The translations under genes and the position numbers were made by a program. Below are positions 53,279 through 62,488 of a stretch of DNA of 64,000 bases, in pieces. Under the pieces are notes generated by a model, which was given only the letters and a program-made list of their open reading frames with translations, was not told the DNA's origin and made no database searches. Numbering within the stretch: the stretch's first letter is position 1; the number at the start of each line of letters is the position of its first letter. Location: contig CAJUEW010000009.1 of NCBI GenBank assembly GCA_910585465.1, positions 56,385 through 120,384 on the forward strand, in the 5' to 3' direction. The DNA comes from an uncultured Lachnospiraceae bacterium. Its GTDB lineage: Bacteria > Bacillota > Clostridia > Lachnospirales > Lachnospiraceae.

Positions 53279-53716
53279 ATGAGGCGTTGGAGATGGGCAG
53301 GGCTGCTCATGGTCTGGATTCTTATGGCAATGATTCCTTTAAGCGTAGTATATGCGGCAGATGGCGGGGACAGGCAGGAGGACATCTATGATTCCCTGCA
53401 GGAGAGCATAGAGAAGAACTGGACAGACGGATTTGAACATTTGGAAACAACAGATGAGATAGAGGTGAAGGGACCTCTGATGGAACGGATTTTGCGCAGC
53501 ATTGCAAATGTCTTTTACAGGCATTTGGTGGGGATCAAAGCGTGGTCTTTGTTTATCGGTGTGATTTCGTTTTTAGTCGGGGTATTTATTGCAGTGACTG
53601 CAAAACTTAATAAAAAACTGAGGAGATTTGCGATTACTTTTTTTGTGGTAACAGTACCGTTACTGCTGATTATTTTTACATTTGGCATTACAAAGCTGAT
53701 CAGTATATTTATATAG
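53279..53716 (+). CDS. Small membrane protein of the transfer operon
   Basis: About 145 residues from ATG 53279, after AAGGAGGGG (an earlier Met at 53258 lacks such a site). A signal peptide ends near SVVYAAD. An acidic extracellular segment and two membrane helices (about 80-105 and 112-140) follow. The topology resembles VirB2-like or T4SS accessory proteins. Confidence 0.5.
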   Translation: MRRWRWAGLLMVWILMAMIPLSVVYAADGGDRQEDIYDSLQESIEKNWTDGFEHLETTDEIEVKGPLMERILRSIANVFYRHLVGIKAWSLFIGVISFLVGVFIAVTAKLNKKLRRFAITFFVVTVPLLLIIFTFGITKLISIFI

Positions 53717-53733
53717 GAAGAAAGGGGTTATTT

Positions 53734-54753
53734 ATGAATACATTGCAGAATATCAGTGACCTGTTCCTGGGGAATCAGGGGAACCGGCCGGGTGTGTCGG
53801 AAAGAAGAGGGCATTTGAAGAAATATGAGTCGGCATTCCAGAGCGGGGAATATATGATGCTGTCATTTTCGAGGGTTGATTCCATAACAGGGGATCTTTC
53901 CCAGGTGGATGAGGATATTACAGTTATCATGCCGGCGGACCAGATTAACGGGAAACCTTACGATCTGCGCTACCGGGCGCAAAAGCTGGAGGATGTGTAC
54001 TGTGTCAAAGTGACAGGCATTGATCCGGCGAGAAAAGCCGTCTATGTAAGCCATCAGGCAGCAAGGCTGGAAAAGCGTCCGGAGATAGAGACGGAGCTGC
54101 AGAAATATCTTTCAAGAAAAGAGAAGACGCCGATTGTCGTGAAGGGCAAAGTGCTGAAGATACAGACAAAGATGGTTAAGGGCGAGCCGGTAGATACCGG
54201 GGTGTGGCTTGACCTGTGCGGCGTGGGGATTCCGGCTTTTATCTATGTGGGGAACTGGAAAAGGACATTTACCGAGACCCTGCGCGGGAAAGCGTCTTAC
54301 GGGGACATTCTGGATGTTATAGTTCTGGAGAGGGTGGAAAGGAAGGGGATGTATTATTATTCCTGTTCGCGTAAAGAGCTGGTACAGGACCCGTGGGACA
54401 GCAAGGAGCTGGAGGAAAAGTACCATAAAGGCGATATTGTGAAAATCCGGTGCCTTTCCAAAAGGGAAAACCATTGGTTTGGGGAGATCAACGGGCTGGA
54501 TGACATTCAGGTGTTTGCAGAATATCCTTCCCAGAGGCATGATTTTGCGATTGTACCGGGGATGGAATATATGGGGACAATCTATTACATCAATGCCAGT
54601 GAACGTTCTTTGAAGGCCAGGGTATTTCAGGCCCTTTCGTTGGAACAGATCGCAAGCGAGAACGAAATCCCTGCAGAGGAGCCAGGGGATGAAGGTACGG
54701 CGTATGCAGGTGATGAATCAGTGAATCAAGGTAGTGGGGCAGAGGAGGTATAA
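53734..54753 (+). CDS. S1/OB-fold repeat protein
   Basis: 339 residues. Several S1-like beta-barrel segments are recognisable: EDVYCVKVTGIDPARKAVYVSHQAAR, then VVKGKVLKI, and HKGDIVKIRCLSK with a later GTIYYINASERSLKARVFQAL. S1 domains bind single-stranded RNA or DNA. Within a transfer operon it may bind transfer DNA or regulate translation of the operon. The N-terminus is unassigned. It starts after GGAAGAAAGGGG. Confidence 0.55.
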   Translation: MNTLQNISDLFLGNQGNRPGVSERRGHLKKYESAFQSGEYMMLSFSRVDSITGDLSQVDEDITVIMPADQINGKPYDLRYRAQKLEDVYCVKVTGIDPARKAVYVSHQAARLEKRPEIETELQKYLSRKEKTPIVVKGKVLKIQTKMVKGEPVDTGVWLDLCGVGIPAFIYVGNWKRTFTETLRGKASYGDILDVIVLERVERKGMYYYSCSRKELVQDPWDSKELEEKYHKGDIVKIRCLSKRENHWFGEINGLDDIQVFAEYPSQRHDFAIVPGMEYMGTIYYINASERSLKARVFQALSLEQIASENEIPAEEPGDEGTAYAGDESVNQGSGAEEV

Positions 54754-54755
54754 GA

Positions 54756-55763
54756 GTGGAAGGAATGGAAAATCGTGCCGCGCGGGATATTGTGGCAACA
54801 ATGGGAGATAAGGTACTGTTTGCTTATATTCCGGAAATGGAGATCAGTGTACCGGAATCGGACAGAAGGAACTCTCTGGATAAGATTGCATGCTATTACC
54901 ATGCAGAGCAGTTTGTGTTGTCGGATCTATACATCGGCTATGCAGTCTCGCTGTACCGCTTTACGATTCCAAAGGTGGTTGCTGCGACGGTGAAAGTACT
55001 GGGGAATTTCTGGCCGAAGAAGAATGTGCCTAAGAATATAGACCGGGAGGCGCTGCTTAGCCGGATTAAAAAAATGTGTGGAATGGGGATGCTGCGCAGG
55101 TTTGTCTATCAGCTGAACGGCAATAATATTGTCCTGTATTCTACGACGCCGGAATTTTCAAAGGTCATTTATCAGGCGTTAAAGATGAATACGGATGCAA
55201 GGCCGGAAAAAGATATGATACCGCCGATTGAGATCGTGGAGAGGGCGGCGGCATCGCTGGTTAGCTCGGAGCTTCTAAAAAGTCCTTATCTGAAAGCGTT
55301 TGATTTTATGCCTGACTATAGGGATCAGGAGGGACGGATTACATTTAATTCCAAGCTGACGCATGAAGTGGGGGATGAGCGGTTTGTGACGATTATAGAG
55401 CCGTTTTTCACCAGGGTTGACAGCAAGCGCTTTACAAAAGAGGAGTGGGAGCGGTACCTATCGAGGAAGGTATACGGGCTTCGTGCCTATATGGATCAGA
55501 TTGCCGGGAAGGAGTCCTGCAAGGTGCAGCTAGTTGTGGTCTGTGAGGATATGGAGGATTTCAAAAAGATTGCGACGGTTATCTGCAATGTATTCCCGGA
55601 GCATGCGTTGGAACAGATCTATTATACGGCAGAAGGGGCGTTAAAGTGCGTCAATTATGACATCCGGCAGAGTATGGTGCGTATTACATCCTTGAAGCAG
55701 GGGAGTGATTCCATGAAGCTGCCCGGAAGTGTTTCATCACAGCTTGCGTATTCGTTTTTCTGA
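54756..55763 (+). CDS. Winged-helix protein, unassigned
   Basis: 335 residues starting at GTG 54756, seven bases after GGAGG. A region near 100-145 (IKKMCGMGMLRRFVYQLNGNNIVLYSTTPEFSKVIYQALK) has the shape of a winged helix, as in the replication-relaxation proteins at 13974 and 17907. The C-terminal half is alpha/beta (VQLVVVCEDMEDFKKIATVICNVFPEH). It may be a plasmid DNA-binding factor. I cannot name a family. Confidence 0.45.
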   Translation: MEGMENRAARDIVATMGDKVLFAYIPEMEISVPESDRRNSLDKIACYYHAEQFVLSDLYIGYAVSLYRFTIPKVVAATVKVLGNFWPKKNVPKNIDREALLSRIKKMCGMGMLRRFVYQLNGNNIVLYSTTPEFSKVIYQALKMNTDARPEKDMIPPIEIVERAAASLVSSELLKSPYLKAFDFMPDYRDQEGRITFNSKLTHEVGDERFVTIIEPFFTRVDSKRFTKEEWERYLSRKVYGLRAYMDQIAGKESCKVQLVVVCEDMEDFKKIATVICNVFPEHALEQIYYTAEGALKCVNYDIRQSMVRITSLKQGSDSMKLPGSVSSQLAYSFF

Positions 55764-55765
55764 TT

Positions 55766-55906
55766 ATGGGGAAGAAAGAGAAGATGTTTCTGGCGGGATG
55801 CATCGTGCTTGTGTTCTTGGAGCTGGTGAAGTACGGGTGGGCCGTCAAGGTAGTAATTTTTGGGTTTATTGGATATCAGGTGTATATGCGGTGGAGGAAT
55901 AGATAA
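55766..55906 (+). CDS. Small one-helix membrane protein
   Basis: 46 residues, short but protein-like: basic ends and one or two membrane stretches (CIVLVFLELV and VVIFGFIGYQV). It starts three bases after the previous stop codon and is the last gene of the transfer operon. No clear ribosome-binding site is seen, so it may depend on translational coupling. Confidence 0.5.
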   Translation: MGKKEKMFLAGCIVLVFLELVKYGWAVKVVIFGFIGYQVYMRWRNR

Positions 55907-55995
55907 TATTAGCCCTGATAAAAACCGTGGGATGTTGTACGTACCATACAGAGTGGCCTGAGAAATTTTTAAGATATAAGAATGCTCAGGCCTCT

Positions 55996-56576
55996 TTGCT
56001 TAAAACTCTCAGATTCATGCCGGAATAAAAGGGATATGCTTTTCTAATGCTGTCGTAAACGAAGATGAATCGGACGCAAAACTGTATTCTGTTTTTCGGG
56101 ATATCAAGAACGAAAAGAGTGCGGCTATTGCAGCAGATATTTTTGAATCTTACGGGACAATCCGCTTTATCAATATGTTTCCATTGGTTATAAAAGCAAT
56201 TCAAACTGGAGGAACACTTGTAGTTGATGAGTTTGATGCGTCTATTCACCCAATGGCGCTAATGAGTATTATCAATGTTTTTCATAACGATGACATCAAT
56301 ATCCAGCATGCGCAGTTGATTTTCAATACACACAATCCAATCTTTTTGAATTCTAATCTGTTCAGAAGGGATGAGATTAAATTTGTAGAGCGTGATGATG
56401 ACAGTCATCAGAGTATTTTGTATGCGCTGTCTGATTTTGGAACAACGGGAGATAAAGGTGTTCGTAAGCATGAGGATTATATGGGAAAATACTTTATCAG
56501 CCAATATGGTGCGATTAAGGATATTGATTTTACACCAATCTTTGAAGAGATTTTGGCTGAAGAAGGTGAGGTGTAG
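55996..56576 (+). pseudogene. Truncated AAA15-type ATPase (RloA/AbiLi-like)
   Basis: Only the C-terminal part remains, and the frame opens after a stop codon with no proper start. It retains ESYGTIRFINMFPLVIKAI, LVVDEFDASIHPMALM (Walker B), HAQLIFNTHNPIFL and QYGAIKDIDFTPIFEE. This is the pattern of AAA15 ATPases that work with RloB-type proteins in phage defence. The P-loop half is missing, so it should be inactive. It lies just after the transfer operon. Confidence 0.7.
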
Positions 56577-56578
56577 TT

Positions 56579-56641
56579 ATGGCAAAGAGAAAAAAACAGC
56601 AGAAAGAGAAATCTTCTCTGCTGTTTGTTTATGATTCGTGA
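56579..56641 (+). pseudogene. Remnant of an RloB-like gene
   Basis: The first about 20 codons (MAKRKKQQKEKSSLLFVYDS) match the basic start of RloB-like proteins (MARKRK and so on, before the conserved IVCEGE), then a stop codon interrupts. It follows the AAA-ATPase remnant by two bases, the normal order of this pair. Confidence 0.45.
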
Positions 56642-56787
56642 ATGATTTGATTGGGGTATAGACACATGTAAAAATATCTATTATAATCTATATATCTATT
56701 TGAATTGTTTTGCAGTGTACAACGTTTGTTTGGTATACAGAAGAAAAATCCCCAGAAATGGGTTTATATAGATAATACGGGTAAAAT

Positions 56788-56812
56788 GCGTCTGGTTTCG
56801 GCCGGATGTTTT
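56788..56812 (+). terminator. Terminator-like hairpin
   Basis: CGTCTGG, loop TTTC plus GG, CCGGATG with G-U wobble pairs, then a T run. It precedes a second, stronger terminator. Confidence 0.5.
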
Positions 56813-56885
56813 TTTATGGGAAAAGGAGGGAAATTAAGAAGTTATTGCATCTAAATCAAAGAATGCGGATTTTTGAAGGAGAATC

Positions 56886-56930
56886 ATGGTCCGGGTAACT
56901 GTTGAAACGGGAGATATATGGAGCGTATAA
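56886..56930 (+). CDS. 14-residue leader peptide overlapping an attenuator
   Basis: ATG at 56886, with GAAGGAGAATC upstream, encodes MVRVTVETGDIWSV followed by TAA at 56928. The terminator stem (56907-56946) overlaps the last codons, so ribosomes on this ORF would cover the left arm. This is the classical geometry of a leader peptide controlling transcription of the operon at 57037. Confidence 0.45.
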   Translation: MVRVTVETGDIWSV

Positions 56931-56955
56931 ACCATATATTTCCCGTTTTTTTATT
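56907..56955 (+). terminator. Strong intrinsic terminator / attenuator
   Basis: ACGGGAGATATATGG and CCATATATTTCCCGT pair with one mismatch, followed by a run of T. It lies about 80 bp before the start codon of the gene at 57037. Confidence 0.75.
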
Positions 56956-57036
56956 TAAAAGGCTGGAGATTAAGATGATCCGGCATCAGATGGAAAGACG
57001 GGTAACTGTCTATATGAAGAAAATGGAGGAAATAAG

Positions 57037-59160
57037 ATGGGGCTATTTACATTAGAAGATACGATTGCAATCCCATTGCTGCAGCAGATGGAGTCCCTCA
57101 TTGTAAGAGGGGCCGATGAGAAAAAATTTGACATGCAGACGGGGTGGAAAAGTCTGTTCGGAGCGGGGAGCTTGAAAAATTCGATGGAAGAGGTATTCAG
57201 CTTAAATTATCCGGGAGAAGTCCTGGAACGGTACGAAGAACGCTGCGGAGGCGGTATTGAGCAGGAAAGAGCGCTTGGATTGGCTCTGGCAGAGAAGAAG
57301 ATGCTTTTAGAGGAATCTATGTTTGTTGGGGCACAGTATCCGGATTTTATCCGGAAAATAAAAAATCATGCGGAACAGGATTTTTATCTGACCTGCATTT
57401 TGTACCTGCTTTCAGAGAAGGCGGAAGAACAGGGGAAATTATATCAGAAGATTTTGCTGCATGATTATAAGGAAACGAGAGAAGCTGTATTTGCAGCGTT
57501 TGTCCTGCAGGAGCATCCAAAGACATGGGACTTTGTAAAACCTCTTTTTAGCTGTTTTTTCGGAAATGGACGGACATTAAAAGCATATGAAAATCAGGGG
57601 ATTTATGCATGGGTGCTGCAGATGTATGAAGATAAGATACAGAAATGCAGAACAAAGGACATGTATGTATTAAAGGCGCTGCTGGAATTGCGCAATAAAT
57701 CCGTGAAAGAGGGAACACCGGCGTGGAAACATCTTGAGAACGCAGGGTATTCCAGACAGGAGATTATTTATCTGAATCTGATTTTGCGAGGGGTATTGTG
57801 GAGCCCTGAAATGCCAGGAAAAAAGTCTATCACCATAGAACGGATGGCACTTTTTGGATTGAAAGAACTTATGAATGCGAAAGAGATTGAAGATCCAGGG
57901 CTGCTTCCGTTTTGCGAATCATTGCTAAAGGATTACGAATTATATGATATCCATATAGAGGGTGCCAAAGGAATACTGGAAAACTTAGGTGGAAACGTAC
58001 ATATTCGGGATTGGCAGATGTACCGGTACTTATATGAAATCAAACAGGACAGGCGACTGCCGGAGGATTGGTTCTACCTGGATTTTTCGGATAAAGAAGC
58101 CTGTGAAGTATCCAAATGGATGGCGCCGGAGCAGTTTACGAAATTATTCAGTATCAGCCTGTATTCAAAGAAACCGGTAAATACGGATCAGTGGTTTGAC
58201 AATTATCAGAGGTATATGGGAAAACGCTATGAAGAGTTATTCTGGGAAATATCGGATTCTTATGTTAAGGATGTATTCCGATTATTAGTGGAACAAAATA
58301 AGATAGATATGGTAAAGCTTCTTGAGGCATATGCGGAGGACGAGAAACATATGCAAAAGGAAACGCTTCAGAGTAAGTGGAGCATTATGAAAGGCCATAT
58401 AGGTTCAATTGTCCGCCATTTAACGAGCCATGAAGTATATCTTTTTTGGGAAGCGTTTGATCAGTATTACGGAATCTGTCAGTTGGACGAATTTTTTGGT
58501 TGCCGTGATGTAGTGTTGGATGCAGTGAAAGCTCAGAGATATGGATATCATTTTCAGAATATGACATTCAAAGAAGAGATATTATCCATGGAGGAACAGG
58601 CGAAGCTCTTTGACTGGGTGGAACTAATGGTTTACAGGGAGATGCCGCAGGAATATGAAAATTTCCTTTACAGTTTTCTTTTGATGCGTGGAGTGCGTAA
58701 GAGTTTTCCGGAAGACAGTGTTTCTCTGTTTCATTTAATCAAGGAGGATGTTGGCGAATCGAAAAGGAACCGGTTATATCAAGATTATTTGTCAGCGGAT
58801 GAATGGGAGGCTTTCCAAAAAAAGGAAAACGAGAAGAGAGAACAGATAAAAAAAGAGCGCCGGCAGGAAGAGCTGCAGACGTTCCGGAAACAGGTTTATG
58901 CAGATATCCAGGAATCCCAGGATATGTATGGAATCCAGGATTCGATTGCGAAACATCTATCCTACTTATATTCTGACTGGGAAAAAGCAGAGGTTTGTCT
59001 GGAACTGTTGGACAGCTATCTGGGAAAAGACTGCAAGGTAAAAAAACGTACAGCGGGAAGACTGGCAGGCCATATAGTTGACCTGTTTACCCGAGGGGCG
59101 TTGAAATGGAAGACGGTTCAGAAAATCATTAATAAAATGGAGGTTGTTACAGATGAATGA
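57037..59160 (+). CDS. Large unrecognised protein, first of a pair
   Basis: 707 residues, rich in Glu, Lys and Leu, with repeated helical segments and no membrane segment. A coiled-coil-like stretch is seen near 600-650 (KKENEKREQIKKERRQEEL). No P-loop or other catalytic motif was found. The all-helical make-up suggests a scaffold. It overlaps the next gene by 8 bp. It starts after GGAGG behind a double terminator region. Confidence 0.6.
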   Translation: MGLFTLEDTIAIPLLQQMESLIVRGADEKKFDMQTGWKSLFGAGSLKNSMEEVFSLNYPGEVLERYEERCGGGIEQERALGLALAEKKMLLEESMFVGAQYPDFIRKIKNHAEQDFYLTCILYLLSEKAEEQGKLYQKILLHDYKETREAVFAAFVLQEHPKTWDFVKPLFSCFFGNGRTLKAYENQGIYAWVLQMYEDKIQKCRTKDMYVLKALLELRNKSVKEGTPAWKHLENAGYSRQEIIYLNLILRGVLWSPEMPGKKSITIERMALFGLKELMNAKEIEDPGLLPFCESLLKDYELYDIHIEGAKGILENLGGNVHIRDWQMYRYLYEIKQDRRLPEDWFYLDFSDKEACEVSKWMAPEQFTKLFSISLYSKKPVNTDQWFDNYQRYMGKRYEELFWEISDSYVKDVFRLLVEQNKIDMVKLLEAYAEDEKHMQKETLQSKWSIMKGHIGSIVRHLTSHEVYLFWEAFDQYYGICQLDEFFGCRDVVLDAVKAQRYGYHFQNMTFKEEILSMEEQAKLFDWVELMVYREMPQEYENFLYSFLLMRGVRKSFPEDSVSLFHLIKEDVGESKRNRLYQDYLSADEWEAFQKKENEKREQIKKERRQEELQTFRKQVYADIQESQDMYGIQDSIAKHLSYLYSDWEKAEVCLELLDSYLGKDCKVKKRTAGRLAGHIVDLFTRGALKWKTVQKIINKMEVVTDE

Positions 59161-61600
59161 AGAAAAGATTAGGATACGGAGGAAGTGCTGCCAGCTGCTT
59201 GAAAAAACAGGAATGCAAAAAATACTGACTAAGCAGTGTGACGAGCAGTTATTATTGGATGGCTGTCAAAAGGTCATGGAATCAGAAGCGGCTCTGGAAT
59301 TCCGGCATTTGGAAGCGGATGTGCAGAAACAGCTGATCGAGACACCTGAATTGTTAGGATATGTCTTGGGACTCCTGCAGAATGGCCCGTCACCTGCAAG
59401 AGTGGGAGCGCTGCTGAAACAGATAGGGGCGGAAGAATTGATGCTATATAATAAGGAAAATGTTGCTGACATTTTAATGGATCAAGATGTGGCTGGGGAG
59501 CATTTAGTGGTATATCTTAAGTATTATCAGGACCTGGACTTGACATTGGAGCAGAAGGTTTTGCTTAGGAGTGGATTACACAATTATTTTTCTCTGCGTA
59601 AGACCCATGAGGAAAGTCTGCTGGCAGAAAACAGGGAGATTTTTTACAGTGAAGTGGTTGCTGGGAAGATGCTTAATGCATTGTCTGACTATGATGGCAG
59701 TCTTTCTGACATTGTTCATAGCCATGAAATATTTGAGGTGTTGAACAAGATATTGAGAATAGGCGGCAGAAGGCTGTGCATAGATGACGAAAATTTCCAG
59801 CAGATCAAAAAGCAGACGGCAATTATCAAAGATCTTTTACAATGGGCAGATCGGTTTTTTACCGATGAGGAAAAGCCGTCTTTTATGGAGCTTCTGCTTG
59901 GCAATCACTCCTTGGTGTATGATCTTCGCCAATTAAAAGATAAGGTGAAGAACGGCATGGGTAAGGAGGCGCATCAGATGATAGGGAACAGAGCTTCCTA
60001 TATTGCGTTTTTCTATAATACCAAGTTTATAGAGGAATGGAAGGGTGAATGGATGGAAGATTTGATGATTTATGCCATTACCCATAAAAAAAGGGCATTT
60101 CTTTCTCTGGTCAAGGAGAAAAAAGAACTTTTTCTATCAATACCGTATAATTCCATCTTGTTTCAAAGAGAATTTTATGATCGGGTGATCAACCTTAATA
60201 CTATAAATAGCAGGAATCTGGAACAATGTCTTAAAATAAAGCAATGGCCTGTAGAAATTCTGGAACGGTTCTATGATAAAGGGAATACGTTTGAGGAGAT
60301 AAGGGTCCTGAGTGGTTTGCCTGAACGGTATGTCAATCTTTATCTGAACCTGTCGATCCCACGGGTGGATGCACGGCTAAAAGTAATACGGGAAGTTATC
60401 AATAAGAACTGTCTGCAGATAGATATGGAGATACTCCCACTGGCAAAGCAGTTGTCGGCAAAGCCTTTTTCTGTCTGGATGCAAAAAACATTTTCCCATG
60501 TCAAAGGACTGGATAACATAGTAGGAATGCGGCTTCTGGAGCATTACGAACAGATGCAGTATTTGATTGAGGAGATAGGGACGGTGGCTGAAGCAAGATA
60601 TATCTGCAAGAATACAAGCCTTTTCCAGGGGGAAAAAGATATACATATCATAAAGGAACAGATCTTGGATAAAAATGAAGACTGGCAGAAGCTGAAAGAA
60701 GCATTTGGCTTCAGTGAGGAATTTATCCGGGATAATGAAGCGCGGATCAAAGAGTTTATTTATAAGGACGGTGCATATATTATGGGCACATATCTAAAAG
60801 ATGTACCGGAGAAAAAAGAAGCGCTTAGGCGGCTGGTATATGCGGAGTTGCTGGGGCGGTTCCGGGAATTAAAATATTTCAGGGATGACCTGGCGGTTGA
60901 GTTGGATTATCCGATTCCCGATTCCGCCAAGAACAGATGGATGGAAAATATACAGGAGGAAAATGGCCGGCTGCGTGTATGGGAAGAAGATGGGTTGTTA
61001 CCGGTTATGCAGATGGGGCAGGTGCCGGAGCATACCTGTCTTTCTTATGTGGACGGTGTATACAAGCGATGTTTGCTGGCATGCCACGACGCGAATAAAA
61101 AGGTCATATATCTGTCATTAGATGGAAAGATTGTGCTGCGCGCCGCAATCCGCCTGACAAAAGCAGTATATGGAAGTGGAAAGAAGGATGGGAGTTTACC
61201 AAAGCTTGAGTTTGCAGATCTGTCTGCGCCGGTATCTCAGCAAAAAGAGGAGGAGAAACAGAAGGAGGAGCTGATACTGTTTCTGGAAACTGCGTATATG
61301 TCGAAGCTACCGCAGGATATGGCCAAGCCGGCAATAGAACTGATACTGCGGTTGATGAAGAAGAAGGCGAGATTGATGGGTGTGCAATTTGCAGCCAGTC
61401 TGTTTTATGTAGCCTGGAGACCGAAAGACATGGTGGGTATGAATATATCTATGTATATTTCCAGGTCAAAATCTGGCGAGCAGTATCTCGACAGTATTGG
61501 AGGGGATAATCGCATAGAGCGTGAAGGCAGTTATCGAAAGTATAATTTTCTTGTGGAAAACAGAAGAGGCTCAAGTATGGAAGGAGTTATTTATGGGTAA
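59153..61600 (+). CDS. Large unrecognised protein, second of a pair
   Basis: About 815 residues from ATG 59153, after TGGAGG. Mostly helical for 600 residues. Then comes a segment around TCLSYVDGVYKRCLLACHDANKKVIYLSLDGKIVLRAAIRLTKA (about 635-675) that looks like a compact beta/alpha module of the type seen in PcfJ-like proteins, a weak resemblance. A helical C-terminus follows. It is always coupled to the preceding gene here. Function unknown. Confidence 0.6.
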   Translation: MNEEKIRIRRKCCQLLEKTGMQKILTKQCDEQLLLDGCQKVMESEAALEFRHLEADVQKQLIETPELLGYVLGLLQNGPSPARVGALLKQIGAEELMLYNKENVADILMDQDVAGEHLVVYLKYYQDLDLTLEQKVLLRSGLHNYFSLRKTHEESLLAENREIFYSEVVAGKMLNALSDYDGSLSDIVHSHEIFEVLNKILRIGGRRLCIDDENFQQIKKQTAIIKDLLQWADRFFTDEEKPSFMELLLGNHSLVYDLRQLKDKVKNGMGKEAHQMIGNRASYIAFFYNTKFIEEWKGEWMEDLMIYAITHKKRAFLSLVKEKKELFLSIPYNSILFQREFYDRVINLNTINSRNLEQCLKIKQWPVEILERFYDKGNTFEEIRVLSGLPERYVNLYLNLSIPRVDARLKVIREVINKNCLQIDMEILPLAKQLSAKPFSVWMQKTFSHVKGLDNIVGMRLLEHYEQMQYLIEEIGTVAEARYICKNTSLFQGEKDIHIIKEQILDKNEDWQKLKEAFGFSEEFIRDNEARIKEFIYKDGAYIMGTYLKDVPEKKEALRRLVYAELLGRFRELKYFRDDLAVELDYPIPDSAKNRWMENIQEENGRLRVWEEDGLLPVMQMGQVPEHTCLSYVDGVYKRCLLACHDANKKVIYLSLDGKIVLRAAIRLTKAVYGSGKKDGSLPKLEFADLSAPVSQQKEEEKQKEELILFLETAYMSKLPQDMAKPAIELILRLMKKKARLMGVQFAASLFYVAWRPKDMVGMNISMYISRSKSGEQYLDSIGGDNRIEREGSYRKYNFLVENRRGSSMEGVIYG

Positions 61601-62396
61601 AGACAGGGAAGAGTTAGGAATTAGTGGTGGAAATAAGAAAAAGAGAATAAGTCGGGAAAAGTACCAGGAGGCGACTTTTTTTGACATTCCGGTGCTATTT
61701 GGAAATGGAAGAGTTTCCCAAGCAATACTGCCAGATGGAATTTATAGTTATGATTTGCGGGGATATGATTCTGATCCAGGTCGGCCATATGCGCTAGAGG
61801 AAAAGGTTATTGTAAATCATGCAGGAACCATTTTAACAGCAGTTCCATTTGATTTATCAGAAAATGGATATCTTAGATTGGGAGAAGAAGTGGATTTTAC
61901 CGGTGGGATGGCATCCATTCAGGAGTATCAGGAAAAGATGAAAAGTAAAGAATTATCTAATGAGATACAGAAAGCGGAGAATGCCATTGGACGGGCAGAT
62001 GAATTTCTGATTCTTGACGGATATGCTGACCGTTATGCTATCTACCAGATTGATAAAGCGAGTAAAGCGAAAGCATATATGTTTATGTGTTTTGAATTTC
62101 TTACGTCACATGGAATGTCTGTAGATGGTATGGATTATCAGTATATATATGGTGGCCGGCTTTCAGAGCAGGAGACACTGGAAAGTCTGTTTGAGAAGTT
62201 TAACTTAAATCATCCTGAGAATTACAGAGGACATTCTCTTTCTATTAGTGATGTGGTGGTTATTCAAAGAAATAAACATACAGAAGCATACTACGTGGAC
62301 AGTATAAGATATATACGAATGCCGGGTTTTATCAGCCAGAGGAAGGAATATGCAGAAAAATTATATAAAAGGCAGGAGCTACTGGTAAATGAATAG
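61593..62396 (+). CDS. LPD28/YodL domain protein
   Basis: About 267 residues from ATG 61593, after AAGGAG. The first domain (about 25-105) has the LPD28 pattern: FDIPVLFGNGRVSQAILPDGIYSYDLRG, then VIVNHAGTILTAVPFDL and LRLGEE. The second (about 150-265) is YodL-like: YAIYQIDKASKAK, MDYQYIYGGRLSEQETLESLFEKFN, HSLSISDVVVI and AYYVDS. Both are common on phage and conjugative elements of Firmicutes, with no proven function. It overlaps the preceding gene. Confidence 0.85.
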   Translation: MGKDREELGISGGNKKKRISREKYQEATFFDIPVLFGNGRVSQAILPDGIYSYDLRGYDSDPGRPYALEEKVIVNHAGTILTAVPFDLSENGYLRLGEEVDFTGGMASIQEYQEKMKSKELSNEIQKAENAIGRADEFLILDGYADRYAIYQIDKASKAKAYMFMCFEFLTSHGMSVDGMDYQYIYGGRLSEQETLESLFEKFNLNHPENYRGHSLSISDVVVIQRNKHTEAYYVDSIRYIRMPGFISQRKEYAEKLYKRQELLVNE

Positions 62397-62407
62397 AGAT
62401 ATAATGG

Positions 62408-62434
62408 GCATCTGGCAAAAGCCAGGTGCTTTTT
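62408..62434 (+). terminator. Short terminator before the next small gene
   Basis: GCATCTGGC, loop AAAA, GCCAGGTGC, then TTTTT. Confidence 0.75.
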
Positions 62435-62488
62435 ATGTTTTCTAAAGGCTTGGCGGCGGTACAGCCGGACTGTCTAAGGAGAAGAGAT

